64,000 nucleotides of DNA from Turnera subulata (GCA_028386065.3 JAKUCV010003137.1:23548-87547), one strand, 5' to 3'; numbered from the stretch's first letter, positions 45,898 to 56,900 are shown. The notes: generated by a model not told the origin, from the letters alone. Program-made: numbers and translations.

Positions 45898-48125
45898 ATG
45901 GCGGAAGCAGGTTCAAAACAGGCTACATCAAGTACACAGTCAGGAGAGATGGTTTTCACATCCAGATGGTCGAGGATCCCAGTATCTAGTTCGAAGCTTG
46001 CTGTGGAGATATTTGACGGTACCGGTCATTTTGGCATGTGGCAGTGTGAGGTCCTCAACTCGCTGTTCCAGCAAGGACTTGATGTTGCTATTGAAGAAGA
46101 AAAACCTGACGATATCAGTGACAAGGAGTGGGCCGACGTAAACAAGTTGGCATGCGGAACAATTCGATCGTGTTTGTCCAGGGAGCAGAAATATGCATTC
46201 AAAAATGAAGTTTTTGCACACAAATTGTGGAAGGCATTGGAAGATACCTTCTTGAAGAAGAGTGGTCAGAATAAGCTTCTGATGAAGAAGAGATTGTTCC
46301 AGTTCGAGTATCGACCAGGTTCTACGATGAATGAACACATCACTTTATTTAAAAAGTTAGTAGCAGACCTGTTCAATTTGGATGTTATATTTGAAGATGA
46401 AGACTTGGCTTTGATGTTGTTATCATCTCTTCTCGAAGAGTTCGAGCACTTGGAGACAACATTACTTCATGGTAAGGAGAATGTATCCTTAGAGGCTGTA
46501 TGTTCGGCTTTGTACAGTCATGAGTTGAGACAGCAGGACAAAATAAAGAGCAAAGCAACTGCAGCAGATGAAGCTTTAGTGGCTAGAGGACGACAGAAAA
46601 GCCAGTCAAAGGGGAGAAGAGGAAGATCCAAGTCGAGAAGCAGAGTTGCCAAAGATGAATGTGCCTTTTTTCATCAGAAAGGGCATTGGAAGAAAGACTG
46701 TCCGAAGTTGAAAAAGAAGGGAAAGACTCCACAAGATGCAAATGTTGCAGAATGCAAGAGTGATGCAGAGTCAGATACTTCTTTGGTTGCTTCACCTTCA
46801 ACATCACATGTTGATGAGTGGATTTTGGATTATGGTTGCACCTACCATATGCGCCCCATTCGAGAATGGTTCTTTGACCTTGAAGAGCTCAATGGTGGGG
46901 TTGTTTTCATGGGCAATGACAATCCATGTAAAACAGTCGGGATAGGTTCAATCAAGCTGAAAAATCATGATGGATCCACCAGAATTTTGAGAGATGTTCG
47001 ATATGTTCCAGAGTTGAAGAATCTCATTTCTTTGGGGGCCTTAGAATCAAAAGGCCTATTTGTCACTATCCGAGATGGAATTCTTAAAGCAACGTCAGGA
47101 GCATTGGTGATGTTAAAAGGCGTGAGGAAGAATAATCTGTATTACTACCAAGGTAGTACAGTAATTGGGGCAGCTGCAGTAGTAACTTCTGGAAGCAAGA
47201 AAGGTGTAGAGGCAACAAAGCTGTGGCATATGCGTTTGGGACATGCTAGTGAAAAATCCTTGCAGATTCTTGCCAAGCAGGGATTGTTGAAAGGTACGAA
47301 GACTTACAAATTGGAATTTTGTGAGCATTGTGTTCTGGGAAAGCAACGAAGAGTGAATTTTGGCACTGCTATCCATGATACCAAGGGGATTTTGGACTAT
47401 GTGCATTCAGATGTGTGGGGACCTTCCAAGACTCCATCTATTGGAGGTAGACACTATTTTGTAACTTTTGTTGATGATTTTTCCAGAAGAGTGTGGGTGT
47501 TTACAATAAAGATGAAGGATGAAGTGCTTGGGATTTTCCTTAAATGGAAAACTCAGGTTGAGAACCAAACAGGAAGAAAGATTAAAGTTCTCCGAATAGA
47601 CAATGGTGGAGAATATACGAGTGATCCATTCCTGAAGATATCCCAAGAATGTGGCATAGTTTGGCACTTCACAGTCAGAAAAACACCACAGCAGAACGGG
47701 GTGTCAGAGCGTATGAACAAGACATTGGTGGAGAAACTTCGTTATATACTGTCTAATGCTGGACTAGGCAGAAATTTTTGGGCTGAGGCTGTGACATATG
47801 CTCAACATCTTGTTAATTGATTGCCACATTCTGCTTTAGGTGGCAAGACCACTTTGGAGGTATGGTCTGGAAAACCTGCTACAGATTATGATTCTTTGCA
47901 TGTGTTTGGCTCTATTGCATACTACCATGTAAATGAATCAAAGTTAGATCCACGAGCAAAGAAGGCTCTATTTATGGGTCTTAATGCTGAAATGAAGGGA
48001 TACCATATTTGGTGTCTAGAGGCAAAGAAGACTATTATCAGCAGGGATGTTACCTTTGATGAATCTGCCATGTTGACTAAGGTAAATCCAGAAGAAGCTG
48101 GCGGTACTTCACAGCAGGTGGAGTG
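45898..48125 (+). pseudogene. copia gag-protease-integrase polyprotein, truncated
   Basis: The ATG at 45898 opens 640 codons to a TGA at 47818-47820. The same frame continues LPHSALGGKTTLEVW to about 48125. Gag (UBN2 type) is followed by the zinc knuckle CAFFHQKGHWKKDC, in which the second Cys has become Phe. The protease site is WILDYGCTYHM, with DSG changed to DYG. The pre-integrase HHCC region (WHMRLGHAS, CEHCVLGK) and the integrase D-D-E residues (HSDVWGP, RIDNGGEY, QQNGVSERMN) look intact. With the protease site, the knuckle and the reading frame all damaged, it is inactive. Confidence 0.88.
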
Positions 48126-48873
48126 TGTATCAAAGCAATTATTATTTTCAAACCATCAGTCAAATAGCAATTATTATTTTCTAATAATCTAATAGGGATC
48201 CGTCTCTGATTGCAAATGACTTAAATGGTTTGATGGGTACTAACTATATCAACAAGGTACACCTACCTTTTCGGTGCTCATTCCATAAAAGCTACCTCTT
48301 GGAAAGTTTTTTCGAAAACATGAGAGTGAGGAAAAAGCATGTTGGAAAGGTCCAGTGTTGGAAGAAGTTAGATTTATCTTTAATGCGTTCATTTTTTTAA
48401 AATGTATTTTTTACTATCATTTAGTTGCAAAATTATTTTCTGTTGAAAATTTTATTAACTTAGTACCTTGCAAATTTTGTTCCCTACGTTATTAAAGTAA
48501 TACAAATAAATTAAAAAGTACATATACTACAAAAAAAATTATTTAAGACAAAATATGTAAATGTTTAGCTCCGTAGAAGAAGTATGGAGATTTAATGAAC
48601 AATTTTTGGATATTTTTTCTTCGTAAAATTGCATTTAAAAATTTAATTTTTGTACAAATAATTAATAAAAAAATATTAACAAAAAACAATGTCAAAAAAT
48701 ATAAATATGAGCTATTATAATAAAAGGAGAAGCAGTTACAATATAAAATTTTCAAAAAATAATACTATACGAGTGTTTATAAAAAAAGGTCAAGGTTATT
48801 AATTAAAATATTTTTTTTACACAAAAAGTAAGCAGATCTATTTATTTTTTGTATAGGTAAAAAGAACTATCGA
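48126..48873. other. AT-rich gene-free stretch
   Basis: Starts with two copies of GCAATTATTATTTTC (about 48136 and 48169), then about 170 bases of ordinary composition that I do not recognise, then 500 bases of very AT-rich DNA. No gene is seen. A direct repeat GCAGATCTATTTATTTT occurs at about 48832 and 48929. Confidence 0.4.
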
Positions 48874-49164
48874 TCTATACTATATATAAAAATTTGAACT
48901 CAGCTAAACACAGGAAAATAAAAATTAAGCAGATCTATTTATTTTATCTAATACAATTAACTGAAAGGAAATTTTTTAAAAAATGATATGTCTTATATTA
49001 AAATAGGATGAACTGATTGATTTGAAAATAAGAAAAAATTACTAATAATTCATCTTACATTATTCACTCATAAATTAACATAATCAACCTTAAGCAAAAT
49101 TTTATATTTATAATCGTGTCATATATTATAATAATCACGTGCATCGCACGTGGACAAAAACTAG
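48874..49164 (+). mobile_element. Mini-Helitron (291 bp)
   Basis: Starts TCTATACTATATATAAAAAT after host A. It ends with the hairpin CACGTGC-ATC-GCACGTG (49136-49152), then GACAAAAACTAG at 49153-49164, then host T. TC start, 3' hairpin, CTAG end and A|T insertion are the Helitron hallmarks. It has no coding capacity. Its 3' end differs from that of 17235-20012, so it belongs to another family. Confidence 0.82.
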
Positions 49165-49189
49165 TAATAGATAAAGATCCAAAAGATCT

Positions 49190-49493
49190 CTTGTTATGGC
49201 CCTTTGAAATTTTTGGTAATTTTCTTACATGATTTTTTCCACATTAGTTCAAATTTTAATACAATTTTGCATCAAAAAATTTAATACAATTTTAATATAC
49301 ATTAATTTTTGGTTAATTAATGTATGTATTCAATTCCTACCGCCTTTCCACCAAAAGCATCAAGAGGAAGCGTTAAGTCGGTCCTGACGAATCCAAAACC
49401 CAAAGGGAAGAACAATTGTAAATACCAATGACTCGTCACGCAAATGATGAGATCTCCCTCTACAAAAACAAACATCAGAGTAGGGCATATCCA
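49190..49493 (+). promoter_or_regulatory. Conserved upstream block and leader of the copy at 49494
   Basis: TTATGGCCCTTTGAAATTTT, TACCGCCTTTCCACCAAAAG, CATCAAGAGGAAGCGTTAAG and GTAAATACCAATGACTCGTC are followed closely by the leader words (GATCTCCCTCTACAAAAACA, ATCAGAGTAGGGCATATCC). It is nearly identical to 22555-22808 and is the best picture of the undisturbed type II promoter. Confidence 0.5.
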
Positions 49494-50726
49494 ATGGCTG
49501 CTAGCAGAAATCTGCCATCGTCGTCGGGTTCATCAAAAAAACGAAAGAGAGATGAGAGGCTGCTTGTTGATGAAGCGAAGACTACCTCCACCAATAACTG
49601 TCGTCTCCCTCAAGAAATTGTGGAGGAGATACTAGCTTTGTTACCCATCCAATCCATTCTTCGATTCAGGTCAGTCTCCAAGTCATTGTCTTCTTCGCTG
49701 GTCAGTGTAAATTTCCACAAGCTTAGACTCAAATCCACACAGCCGGAGATCAACGTTCCAAAACTCCTATATCGTGACGGAAGAGAATACTCTAAGGGTT
49801 TTGTAACGTCAGATTACCGTGACGGTGTAAAAACACCTACCATTACAAAGGTGTGTTATCCGGCACCACCCGGAAGGAAGTATCCTCTCCTGATCGGATC
49901 TTGCAATGGATTAGTTTGTTTGGTATATGCAACGGATCGCATAGTTGTCTGGAATCCATTCACCGGTAGCTATAGACAATTGCCTGTAATCTCCCTGTGT
50001 AGTTACACCATCACTTATGGTTTCGGATATGATTCGGCTTCAGATGATTACAAGGTCTTACTAGCTACACGTGCTAGGCTTTATATTTTCTCGCTGAAAA
50101 CAGGTTCCTGGAAAATGGTTGAAAATGCTGATGACAAATACCTGAGGCACATTCAACAAGGGCAATATGGTTTGTTCTTGAATGGAGCACTTCATTGGAA
50201 AACTTTGGGTAATGGGTCTTTCAAGGGTGAAAAAATCTTCGCTTTTGATTTAAGTAAGGAGAAGTTTTATGATGTCGCCGAGTGGACACCGGGTTTTGAT
50301 TATGGACACCGTAGTTTGGGAGTTGCTGGGGAATATCTATGTATGGGTGTCTATAGTCGCCTTGGTGGGTCGAGGAAGTACACTGTTTGGGTGATGAAGG
50401 AATACTGCAACCTGCAGGCATCGTGGGTTCAGTTTATTACATATTATAGTCCTTTTGACAAAAATATTGCTGGTGGTTATATAGATTATGTGTGCGACTT
50501 CATGCCACAATCTGTTAAAGACGGTGGATACATGATACTACAATATTCTAAAGGAGATGTGGATGTACTAAAGTGGAATAACGATCTTGAAGAAAGTGAT
50601 ACTGGTGAAGAATTGTATTTCAAGAACATCCAATTCTTCAGAAGGAACGGAGCAGCCACTCCGTACACAGAAGCTCTAACCTCTCCCTATGGTATCGTTT
50701 TCGAACCAGTCTCTTCTGTCAATTGA
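49494..50726 (+). CDS. F-box protein with F-box-associated domain (type II), open
   Basis: 410 aa from the family ATG at 49494 (MAASRN); the frame itself is open from 49428. KKRKRD patch at 15-20 and F-box at about 37-78 (LPQEIVEEIL, LRFRSVSKSL). The near-invariant Trp of the F-box is Leu here (TGG to TTG, SKSLSSSLV), which may weaken SKP1 binding. The associated domain is complete: SCNGLVCL, NPFTGSYRQLP, FGYDSASDDYKV, LYIFSLKTGSWK, LFLNGALHW, FDLSKEKFYDV, VWVMKEYCNLQASWVQF, DFMPQSVKDGGYM and PYTEALTSPYG. The C-terminus ends differently from the sister gene at 26373. No stop or frameshift is seen. Confidence 0.88.
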   Translation: MAASRNLPSSSGSSKKRKRDERLLVDEAKTTSTNNCRLPQEIVEEILALLPIQSILRFRSVSKSLSSSLVSVNFHKLRLKSTQPEINVPKLLYRDGREYSKGFVTSDYRDGVKTPTITKVCYPAPPGRKYPLLIGSCNGLVCLVYATDRIVVWNPFTGSYRQLPVISLCSYTITYGFGYDSASDDYKVLLATRARLYIFSLKTGSWKMVENADDKYLRHIQQGQYGLFLNGALHWKTLGNGSFKGEKIFAFDLSKEKFYDVAEWTPGFDYGHRSLGVAGEYLCMGVYSRLGGSRKYTVWVMKEYCNLQASWVQFITYYSPFDKNIAGGYIDYVCDFMPQSVKDGGYMILQYSKGDVDVLKWNNDLEESDTGEELYFKNIQFFRRNGAATPYTEALTSPYGIVFEPVSSVN

Positions 50727-51330
50727 ACACTCGAACTGTGAACTCAACTTTTTGTAGCGACCTATAAATTGGTAACTTCATTGGGTCATTCTGTATATGT
50801 CGCAAGCACTGGATTTTTAAGTCCAATTAATGCTTAGTCCAAATTTTGTTTGATGTTTGATCTTTCTTGCAAATTGTTTGTTATTTATGAAACCAATTAA
50901 TCTGAATAAACCCAACCCAGGTGAGACTCATGCATGTTTGTGGAAGGTACTTGTCTTGAATATATATGTTTTAAAACCAATCCTAATATACACATAAGCA
51001 AACATCCTGTATGTACTCATCAATAAGGCAGGAGGAAAATGAAAGAGAACCTGTTGTAAAAGGAAGTATATTGCAGAAATATGTCAGATGAGAAGATAAG
51101 ACCGATTACATAATTGGTTGATGCTGAAAAGTTAGTAAGAATCTGAGTAACTTTGACTACAAAATTGAAATTTGCTAGATCATCGTTTAAGTGATCGTGT
51201 CCAAAGATGATATTTGGAAAAACAAAATTGACTCAAATAGTGATTCAGATGTTATGGCCTTTTGAATTTTTAGGTAATTTTCCTACATGATTTTTTTTTG
51301 CAATAGTTTAAATTTTAATACAACATGGGT
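50727..51330 (+). other. Type II 3' flank and intergenic block
   Basis: Matches 27660-28340 in order (TAGCGACCTATAAATTGG, GTCGCAAGCACTGG, AAGCAAACATCCTGTATGTA, AGAATCTGAGTAACTTTGAC). No gene is present. Confidence 0.5.
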
Positions 51331-51880
51331 TTTTGGATTTTAGAGTCCCCCATCTTTTGCATTTTGATCAATTGTATACCTCGACTTTTTGTTAGGCAAG
51401 TCATGTACTCCGACTTACCCTTGGCAGCCCAATCATGATCCCTTGGTTCGGTACCTGACATGGCAGGCTGCCCGGATTTAAGGTCTGGGAGGTGTTACAA
51501 AACGGCATCGTTGCACACAAAAATGACGTCGTTTTTAGAAGGTTGGGTAGATACGCCAGAACCACGTGTCTTTGTGGGTTCTGCATGCTACCAACCTACC
51601 CGAAACCCGATAGATATCGAAACGAAACATGCCTCGTACCCAATTTGAATTAAAGAAAAAAACCTACTATCCGGTTTGATTATTTATTGAATTTTTTTAA
51701 TTTCTTTAATTAAATTTTATTTTTAATGTTTATTTTAAAATGAGTAAATCTTAGTTTCTAACAATCGTATTTGGATTTAAATAATTACACCTCATTATGC
51801 TGTATTTATTAATTTTAACCTTTTATTTTTTCCAAATACTAATTTCTAAAAATCCCTATTTAATTTCTCCCCGGTTTAAA
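51331..51880. other. About 550-bp insertion in the upstream block, unclassified
   Basis: Compared with 28310-28400, this interval is extra DNA. It shares words with the termini of the 12709-13888 element (CAATTGTATACCTCG, GGCAGCC, GGCAGGCTGCCCGG), but I cannot find paired inverted ends or a TSD. It is probably a decayed or rearranged transposon. No gene is present. Confidence 0.35.
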
Positions 51881-52125
51881 GATCAAGTCTAAAGGTGAAA
51901 TTAAAAAAATGTCTAAAGATGAAAAAATAAGAATTTGTTTTGCTAAATATATAGATCCAATTCCTGCCCCCCTTCCACCAAAAACTTCAAGAGAAAGTGT
52001 TAAGTAGGTCCTGACAAATCCAAAACCCAACGGGAAAAGAATTGTAATCACCATTGACGCGTCTCTCAAAATAATCACCTATATATTTTGAGAGACATCA
52101 GAGAGAGTAGGGCATATCGATCCAA
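51881..52125 (+). promoter_or_regulatory. Conserved upstream block of the copy at 52126
   Basis: Contains GTCTAAAGATGAAAAAATAA, CCCTTCCACCAAAAACTTCA, GTGTTAAGTAGGTCCTGACA, AACCCAACGGGAAAAGAATT and GACGCGTCTCTC. The leader is shortened to GAGACATCAGAGAGAGTAGG, without the CTTTGCAAAG palindrome. Confidence 0.45.
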
Positions 52126-53454
52126 ATGGCTACTAGCGAAATTCTGTCATCATCGTCGTCAGGCTCATCAAACACTCGAAAGAGAGACGAGAGGCTGCTT
52201 GTTGAAGCAAAGACCAGTACTACTACCTCCACCTGCAATAATTGTCATCTACCTCCAGAAATTGTGGAGGGGATACTATCTCTGCTACCCTACAAATCCA
52301 TTCATCGATTCAGATCAGTCTCTAAGTCATGGTCCTCTTTGCTAGTCAGTGTAGATTTCCACCAGTTCAGACGCAAATCTACTCCGCCGGAGGAGACGAT
52401 CCCCCACGTCCTAAAGTTGCTACCCAGTTACTCCAGTAGCGTAAACGATCGTTCTCCTTCTCCTTCTCATGGTTTTTCATTATCATCATATTATCCTCCT
52501 GATGCTCTTGGGCATATTTCAAATACCAAGGAAAGTTATCCGTTTCAAAAATTTTGGCTTAAGAGCTTTGTGGGATCATGCAAGGGATTAGTTTGTCTGG
52601 AACATAGTCACTTTATGCCGGCAGTGAATAATCAATCTAAGCTGGAGATAGTTGTCTGGAATCCTTTCACCGGTCTATACAGGAAATTGTCAGACAGTAT
52701 AACCTGGTTTGATGGGAGATATGCTCATGGTTTCGGGTATGATTCGGCTTCGGATGATTACAAGGTCTTTATAGCTACAAGGAAATGTTATGGTGGAGTT
52801 AGAGTCCATATTTTCTCCCTGAAAGCAGGTTCCTGGAAAGAGGTGGAAAACCCTGCGAGAGAGTTGCAACATCTAACTAGTGGAGGGAGCATGGGTCTCT
52901 TCCTGAATGGAGCACTTCATTGGGATTCCAAGAATGAAAAAGATGGTTCAATAAAAATCATAGCTTTCGATCTGGCCAAGGAGAAGTTTTATGATGTCCC
53001 CCTGCCGCCATCAACTCATCATTATCATCATCCGCTTTCACCATAGCATTGGAGTTGTTGGGGAAGAATATCTCTGTCTCTGTTTTAATGCAGAGAATCA
53101 GCCTCCAACAAACATTGACGTTTTGGTTATGAAGGAATACTGCAATGAGGCTTCGTGGGTTCACTATGTTTCATATACTCCTGATGATGTTACCTATGTG
53201 TCCAACTCCATACTAAGATCTGCCAAAGAAGGTGGATACATAATGCTTCAATATTCCAATTCCAAGGGATGTATTGATGTACTAAAGTGGATTAATAATA
53301 ATCCTGACGAAGAAAGTGATGAAGCTGAATAACAATATTCCAAGAAGATCAAATTCTACGACAGACACATTAACTTGTCTACGGCCATACCATATACAGA
53401 GGCTCTAACCTCTCCCTATGCTTCTATAGGCGTACATCCATCAAGGAATTTTTG
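52126..53454 (+). pseudogene. Type I F-box gene with frameshift and nonsense codon
   Basis: The ATG at 52126 (MATSEI) opens 306 codons with a full F-box (LPPEIVEGIL, HRFRSVSKSW), SC(K)GLVCLE with Asn changed to Lys, NPFTGLYRKLS, FGYDSASDDYKV, LFLNGALHW and FDLAKEKFYDVP. A deletion that removes the NYGYKYY codons (junction near 53044) brings in TAG at 53044-53046. The other frame continues GVVGEEYLCLCF, VMKEYCNEASWVHY and GCIDVLKW to a TAA at 53330-53332 (GAA to TAA). The last block, TEALTSPYASIG, ends at 53454. Confidence 0.87.
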
Positions 53455-53778
53455 AACATCGATCGCAAAACAAAGGCCTGCTTGCCTAAGTTACTAGACA
53501 AAATTAAAGAGATGTGTTCAAGTTTTCAGTTTTGCTTCTAATATAATTTGCCATTAATTCCCTTGGTCTGTTGACTGACCATATATAAAGTTTGTTTCTC
53601 TAAGTCTTATAAAAAATAAGGTCGTCTCTGATTGGTAGAAACTAGATTACGGCAACAAGGAATTGATGGTGAGAGTTAATGCAAAGTTGGTGTTTTTAGG
53701 TGAAATCAAGTGTGGGGGTTGGAGTCACTGAGAGTATGCTAAAGTTTGGGGTTAGTTGGCGATTTAAATTTGTAGAGG
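53455..53778 (+). other. Type I 3' flank and short gene-free DNA
   Basis: Begins with the usual flank (TTACTAGACAAAATTAAAG, CTGACCATATATAAAGTTTG) and fades into unmatched sequence before the LINE T-run at about 53779. No gene is present. Confidence 0.45.
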
Positions 53779-53972
53779 TTTTTTTTTATACTAATCGTTA
53801 CTATTATTAATCATCGTAAACTGATACACATAGTGTCCACTGAGGTCAGTGAGAGAGTATGACCTATTGAACGCTTAGTACAGAGGTGAAAGGGTCATAT
53901 GACATCTAGACTGGATAGAAGATAATTACTCGTGACTCAATATGAATATAGAGACACTGATCTCCATCTGTA

Positions 53973-56900
53973 TCAAGCTCTCCATTGTTTGAAACAGTCA
54001 GCAGAAGTGAGGATTGAAGCAGTATTATAGGGGAACCTGGGATGAAAGGATTGAAACCACCTGGTAGCTCTGGAGATCGTGAGATCAAACAGTAGATCCC
54101 ATTGAGGCTGCTCACCAATGAAAATCAGATTATTCCTGGCTAACCAGATCGACCATAATGCAGCATATCCTATTATTAGCCAAGCATGACTTGCCGAGGA
54201 CTTCACAGCCATTCCAGGCCATTGATCAAACCATGTTGATATTGAGCTCGGGGCGATACAACATAATTCCCACCACCTGCATATGCGTTGCCAGAGCCTA
54301 GTGGAAAAAGGACAGTGCATAAACAAATGATTATGACATTCAATCTCCTGAACACATAGAGGGCAAAGGGTAGCATTAGCCTCTATGATTCCTCGTCTAT
54401 GTAGGTTGCTTCGGGTTGCAATTCCATTGTGTAGAGTCAGCCATAGGAAGCATTCGATTTTGGGGGGGGCCAGGATTGCCAAACGTTGGGGATGTGATAT
54501 GCGGAAGAAGTTGAGTTATAGATGAGCTCGCCACCGGCTTTGGCTCTATACTCCTTTGTGGTATCTGATCCCCATACCCAGCGATCAATGGTGTCACTTT
54601 CAAGGGATGTATTTGCCAACATCGAATCTATCCGGATGCACTCATCTTTCTCTCATTGGAACAGTTGACGCCTCCATATAGCTCCCTGCTCTGCCAAAGG
54701 AGAGGAGAAATTCTTAAAACTCGCCAACGAGCCATTCTTGAAATTTGACACCTGGAACAATCGAGGAAAAACATCCTTAAGAGATCCAAGTGAGCACCAG
54801 GAGTCAAACCAAAAGCTAATCCGATTGCCATCTCCGATCTGAATCTGAAGAAGAGAAGATAACGGGGCTGAGTTCGGGCAATTCTGGTTCCCTGCCGCCA
54901 CCATGTTCTTCCAAATAGGTGAGGTTTTTTGGTCAATCCAGTTCGGGAGTAGCGTGTCAGAATGGCATTGGCATTTATTCTTAATGAGCAAGCACCAGTC
55001 TTCTTTATGATTGGAATTGAATTTCCAGTACCACTTGAACAAAAGAGATCAGTTCTTTACATGGATATCCTCGATACCGAGCCCACCGAGTTTCTTTGGT
55101 CTTGCGACTTTGTTCCATGCCACCATGCACATTTTATTTCTCTCTAACGAGCCTCCCCATAGGAATCTCCTCTGGATTCGTATGATGGATTTTGCCACTG
55201 CAACCGGGATTTCGAAAAGGGACATGAAGTACAGTGGAAGAGAAGAGAGGACTACTCTTATTAGAACAACTCTACCTGTGAAAGACAAAAATTTAGACTT
55301 CCAGGATTTGAGTTTTGATTGAAATTTCGTGATTACCGGTTTCCAACTGGAAGCTCTCCTCATGTTTGCACCCAAAGGCAGGCCAAGGTACTTGAAGGGA
55401 AATTTCTCAGCTTTACGGTACAAGATGTCTGCCAAATATTCAGTCCTCCCTGCCTGCCTGTATATTGATACCGATAAGAGCACTTTTGTGAAAATTTATA
55501 CTAAGGCCTGAAAGAATTTCAAAACATCTCAAGACTCTTTTAAGAATCTGCAAATTCTCCAGATTATCGTTTGCAAATATGAGGGTGTCGTTTGCATATT
55601 GCAGAAGATTTGCAGTAACTCCATGAACTTCCACCTTTTCCACCAGTCCTTTTGAGATAGCTTGTGAAAGCATTGCATTAAGGCCTTCTGCTGCAATGAT
55701 AAACAGAAAAGGAGAAAGGGGATCGCCCTGTTTTAACCCCTTTCCCATCTTGAATTCGACAGAAGGTGATCCATTTATAAGTACCGATAACATCGATGTC
55801 TTCAGGCAAACTTCGATCCATGTTCTCCATTTAGTGCCAAAACCAATAGACTCCATCACCTGAAAGAGGTATGACCATGAAACAGAGTCATAGGCTTTTT
55901 ATAGTCGTTCTTCCACACAATAGCTCGATTGCCCCCTTTTTTCAGTTGCGAGTAAAGCCCCATCTAGAATTTTTCTTCCTTCGATAAAAGCGAACTGCCT
56001 TTTCTCGATAATACCAGGGAGCACCTTCTTTAGTCTGGAGGCAAGGACTTTGGCTATTATCTTATATAGAGCACTAACAAGGGTGATCGGTCGATAATCG
56101 TTGAAGGTGGCTGAGTCACTTTTCTTGGGGATTAGGGTAATATAAGAGCAGTTCAAGCCTCTCGGAATATGCCCTTCTCGAAAGAAAAAGTCCACCAAAT
56201 CAAAGACATCCTCCTTTATTAGGTCCCAGCACTTCTTATAAAAGGACATATTGAATCTGTCTGGCCCAGGAGCTTTGGACCCATCGCAAGACCACACTGC
56301 TTCTTTTAATTCTTTCATAGTCACTGGGCACTCCAGGCTTTGGGCCACCTCATCATCTAGTCTGTGTAATTTAATGTTCCCTATGGATGGTCTGCTTAAC
56401 GCTTTATCAGAGTACAGGTTGCTAAAGAACTTAACAGCCTCCTCCTTTAAGCTTTTGGAGTCTGCTATTGTCACAGAGCTGGCTTGCATGGATGTAATAT
56501 GATTCTTCCTACCTCTCGCAGATGCGCATATGTGGAAAAACCGGGTGTTCCTGTCCCCCAGCCTGATCCATTTATCCCAGGCCTTTTGTTTCCACAAAAC
56601 TTCCTACTGTCTCAATTTGAGTTTAAACTCTGCTTTGCTTTTGGTGAGCTTATCGACTTCAAAAGGGGATAGGGGTCACGATTCAACGGCTAGCTCAATT
56701 GCCTCAATTTCTTCTTGGAGGGAATCCAAAATTTTCTCTGTACGGCCAAAGGAGGTCCGGGTTCCACTTAGCCAATTCTTTACGCAGGAGACTCAGTTTC
56801 TTAATCAGACAAAATCTGCCCGGAATCTGATCGCCGATATCAGCCCACATCCGTTTCATAATCTCCATGAAATCTGGGTGTAACCACCAGCATGATTGGA

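Larger units (their letters stand above)
45227..48125 (+). mobile_element. Truncated Ty1/copia retrotransposon (Tnt1/Tork-like)
   Basis: 5' LTR, primer-site region, then one gag-pol frame from 45898 that covers gag, protease and integrase and is lost just after the integrase near 48125. Reverse transcriptase, RNase H and the 3' LTR are missing. Sequence after 48125 has no relation to it. The left flank is the LINE tail fragment. Confidence 0.88.

Noticed and set aside
1014..53454. Self-incompatibility (S) locus
   Set aside because: The array of F-box genes with associated domains and many transposons is suggestive, but no S-RNase or other female determinant is visible and the motifs do not let me assign the genes to SLF or SFB.
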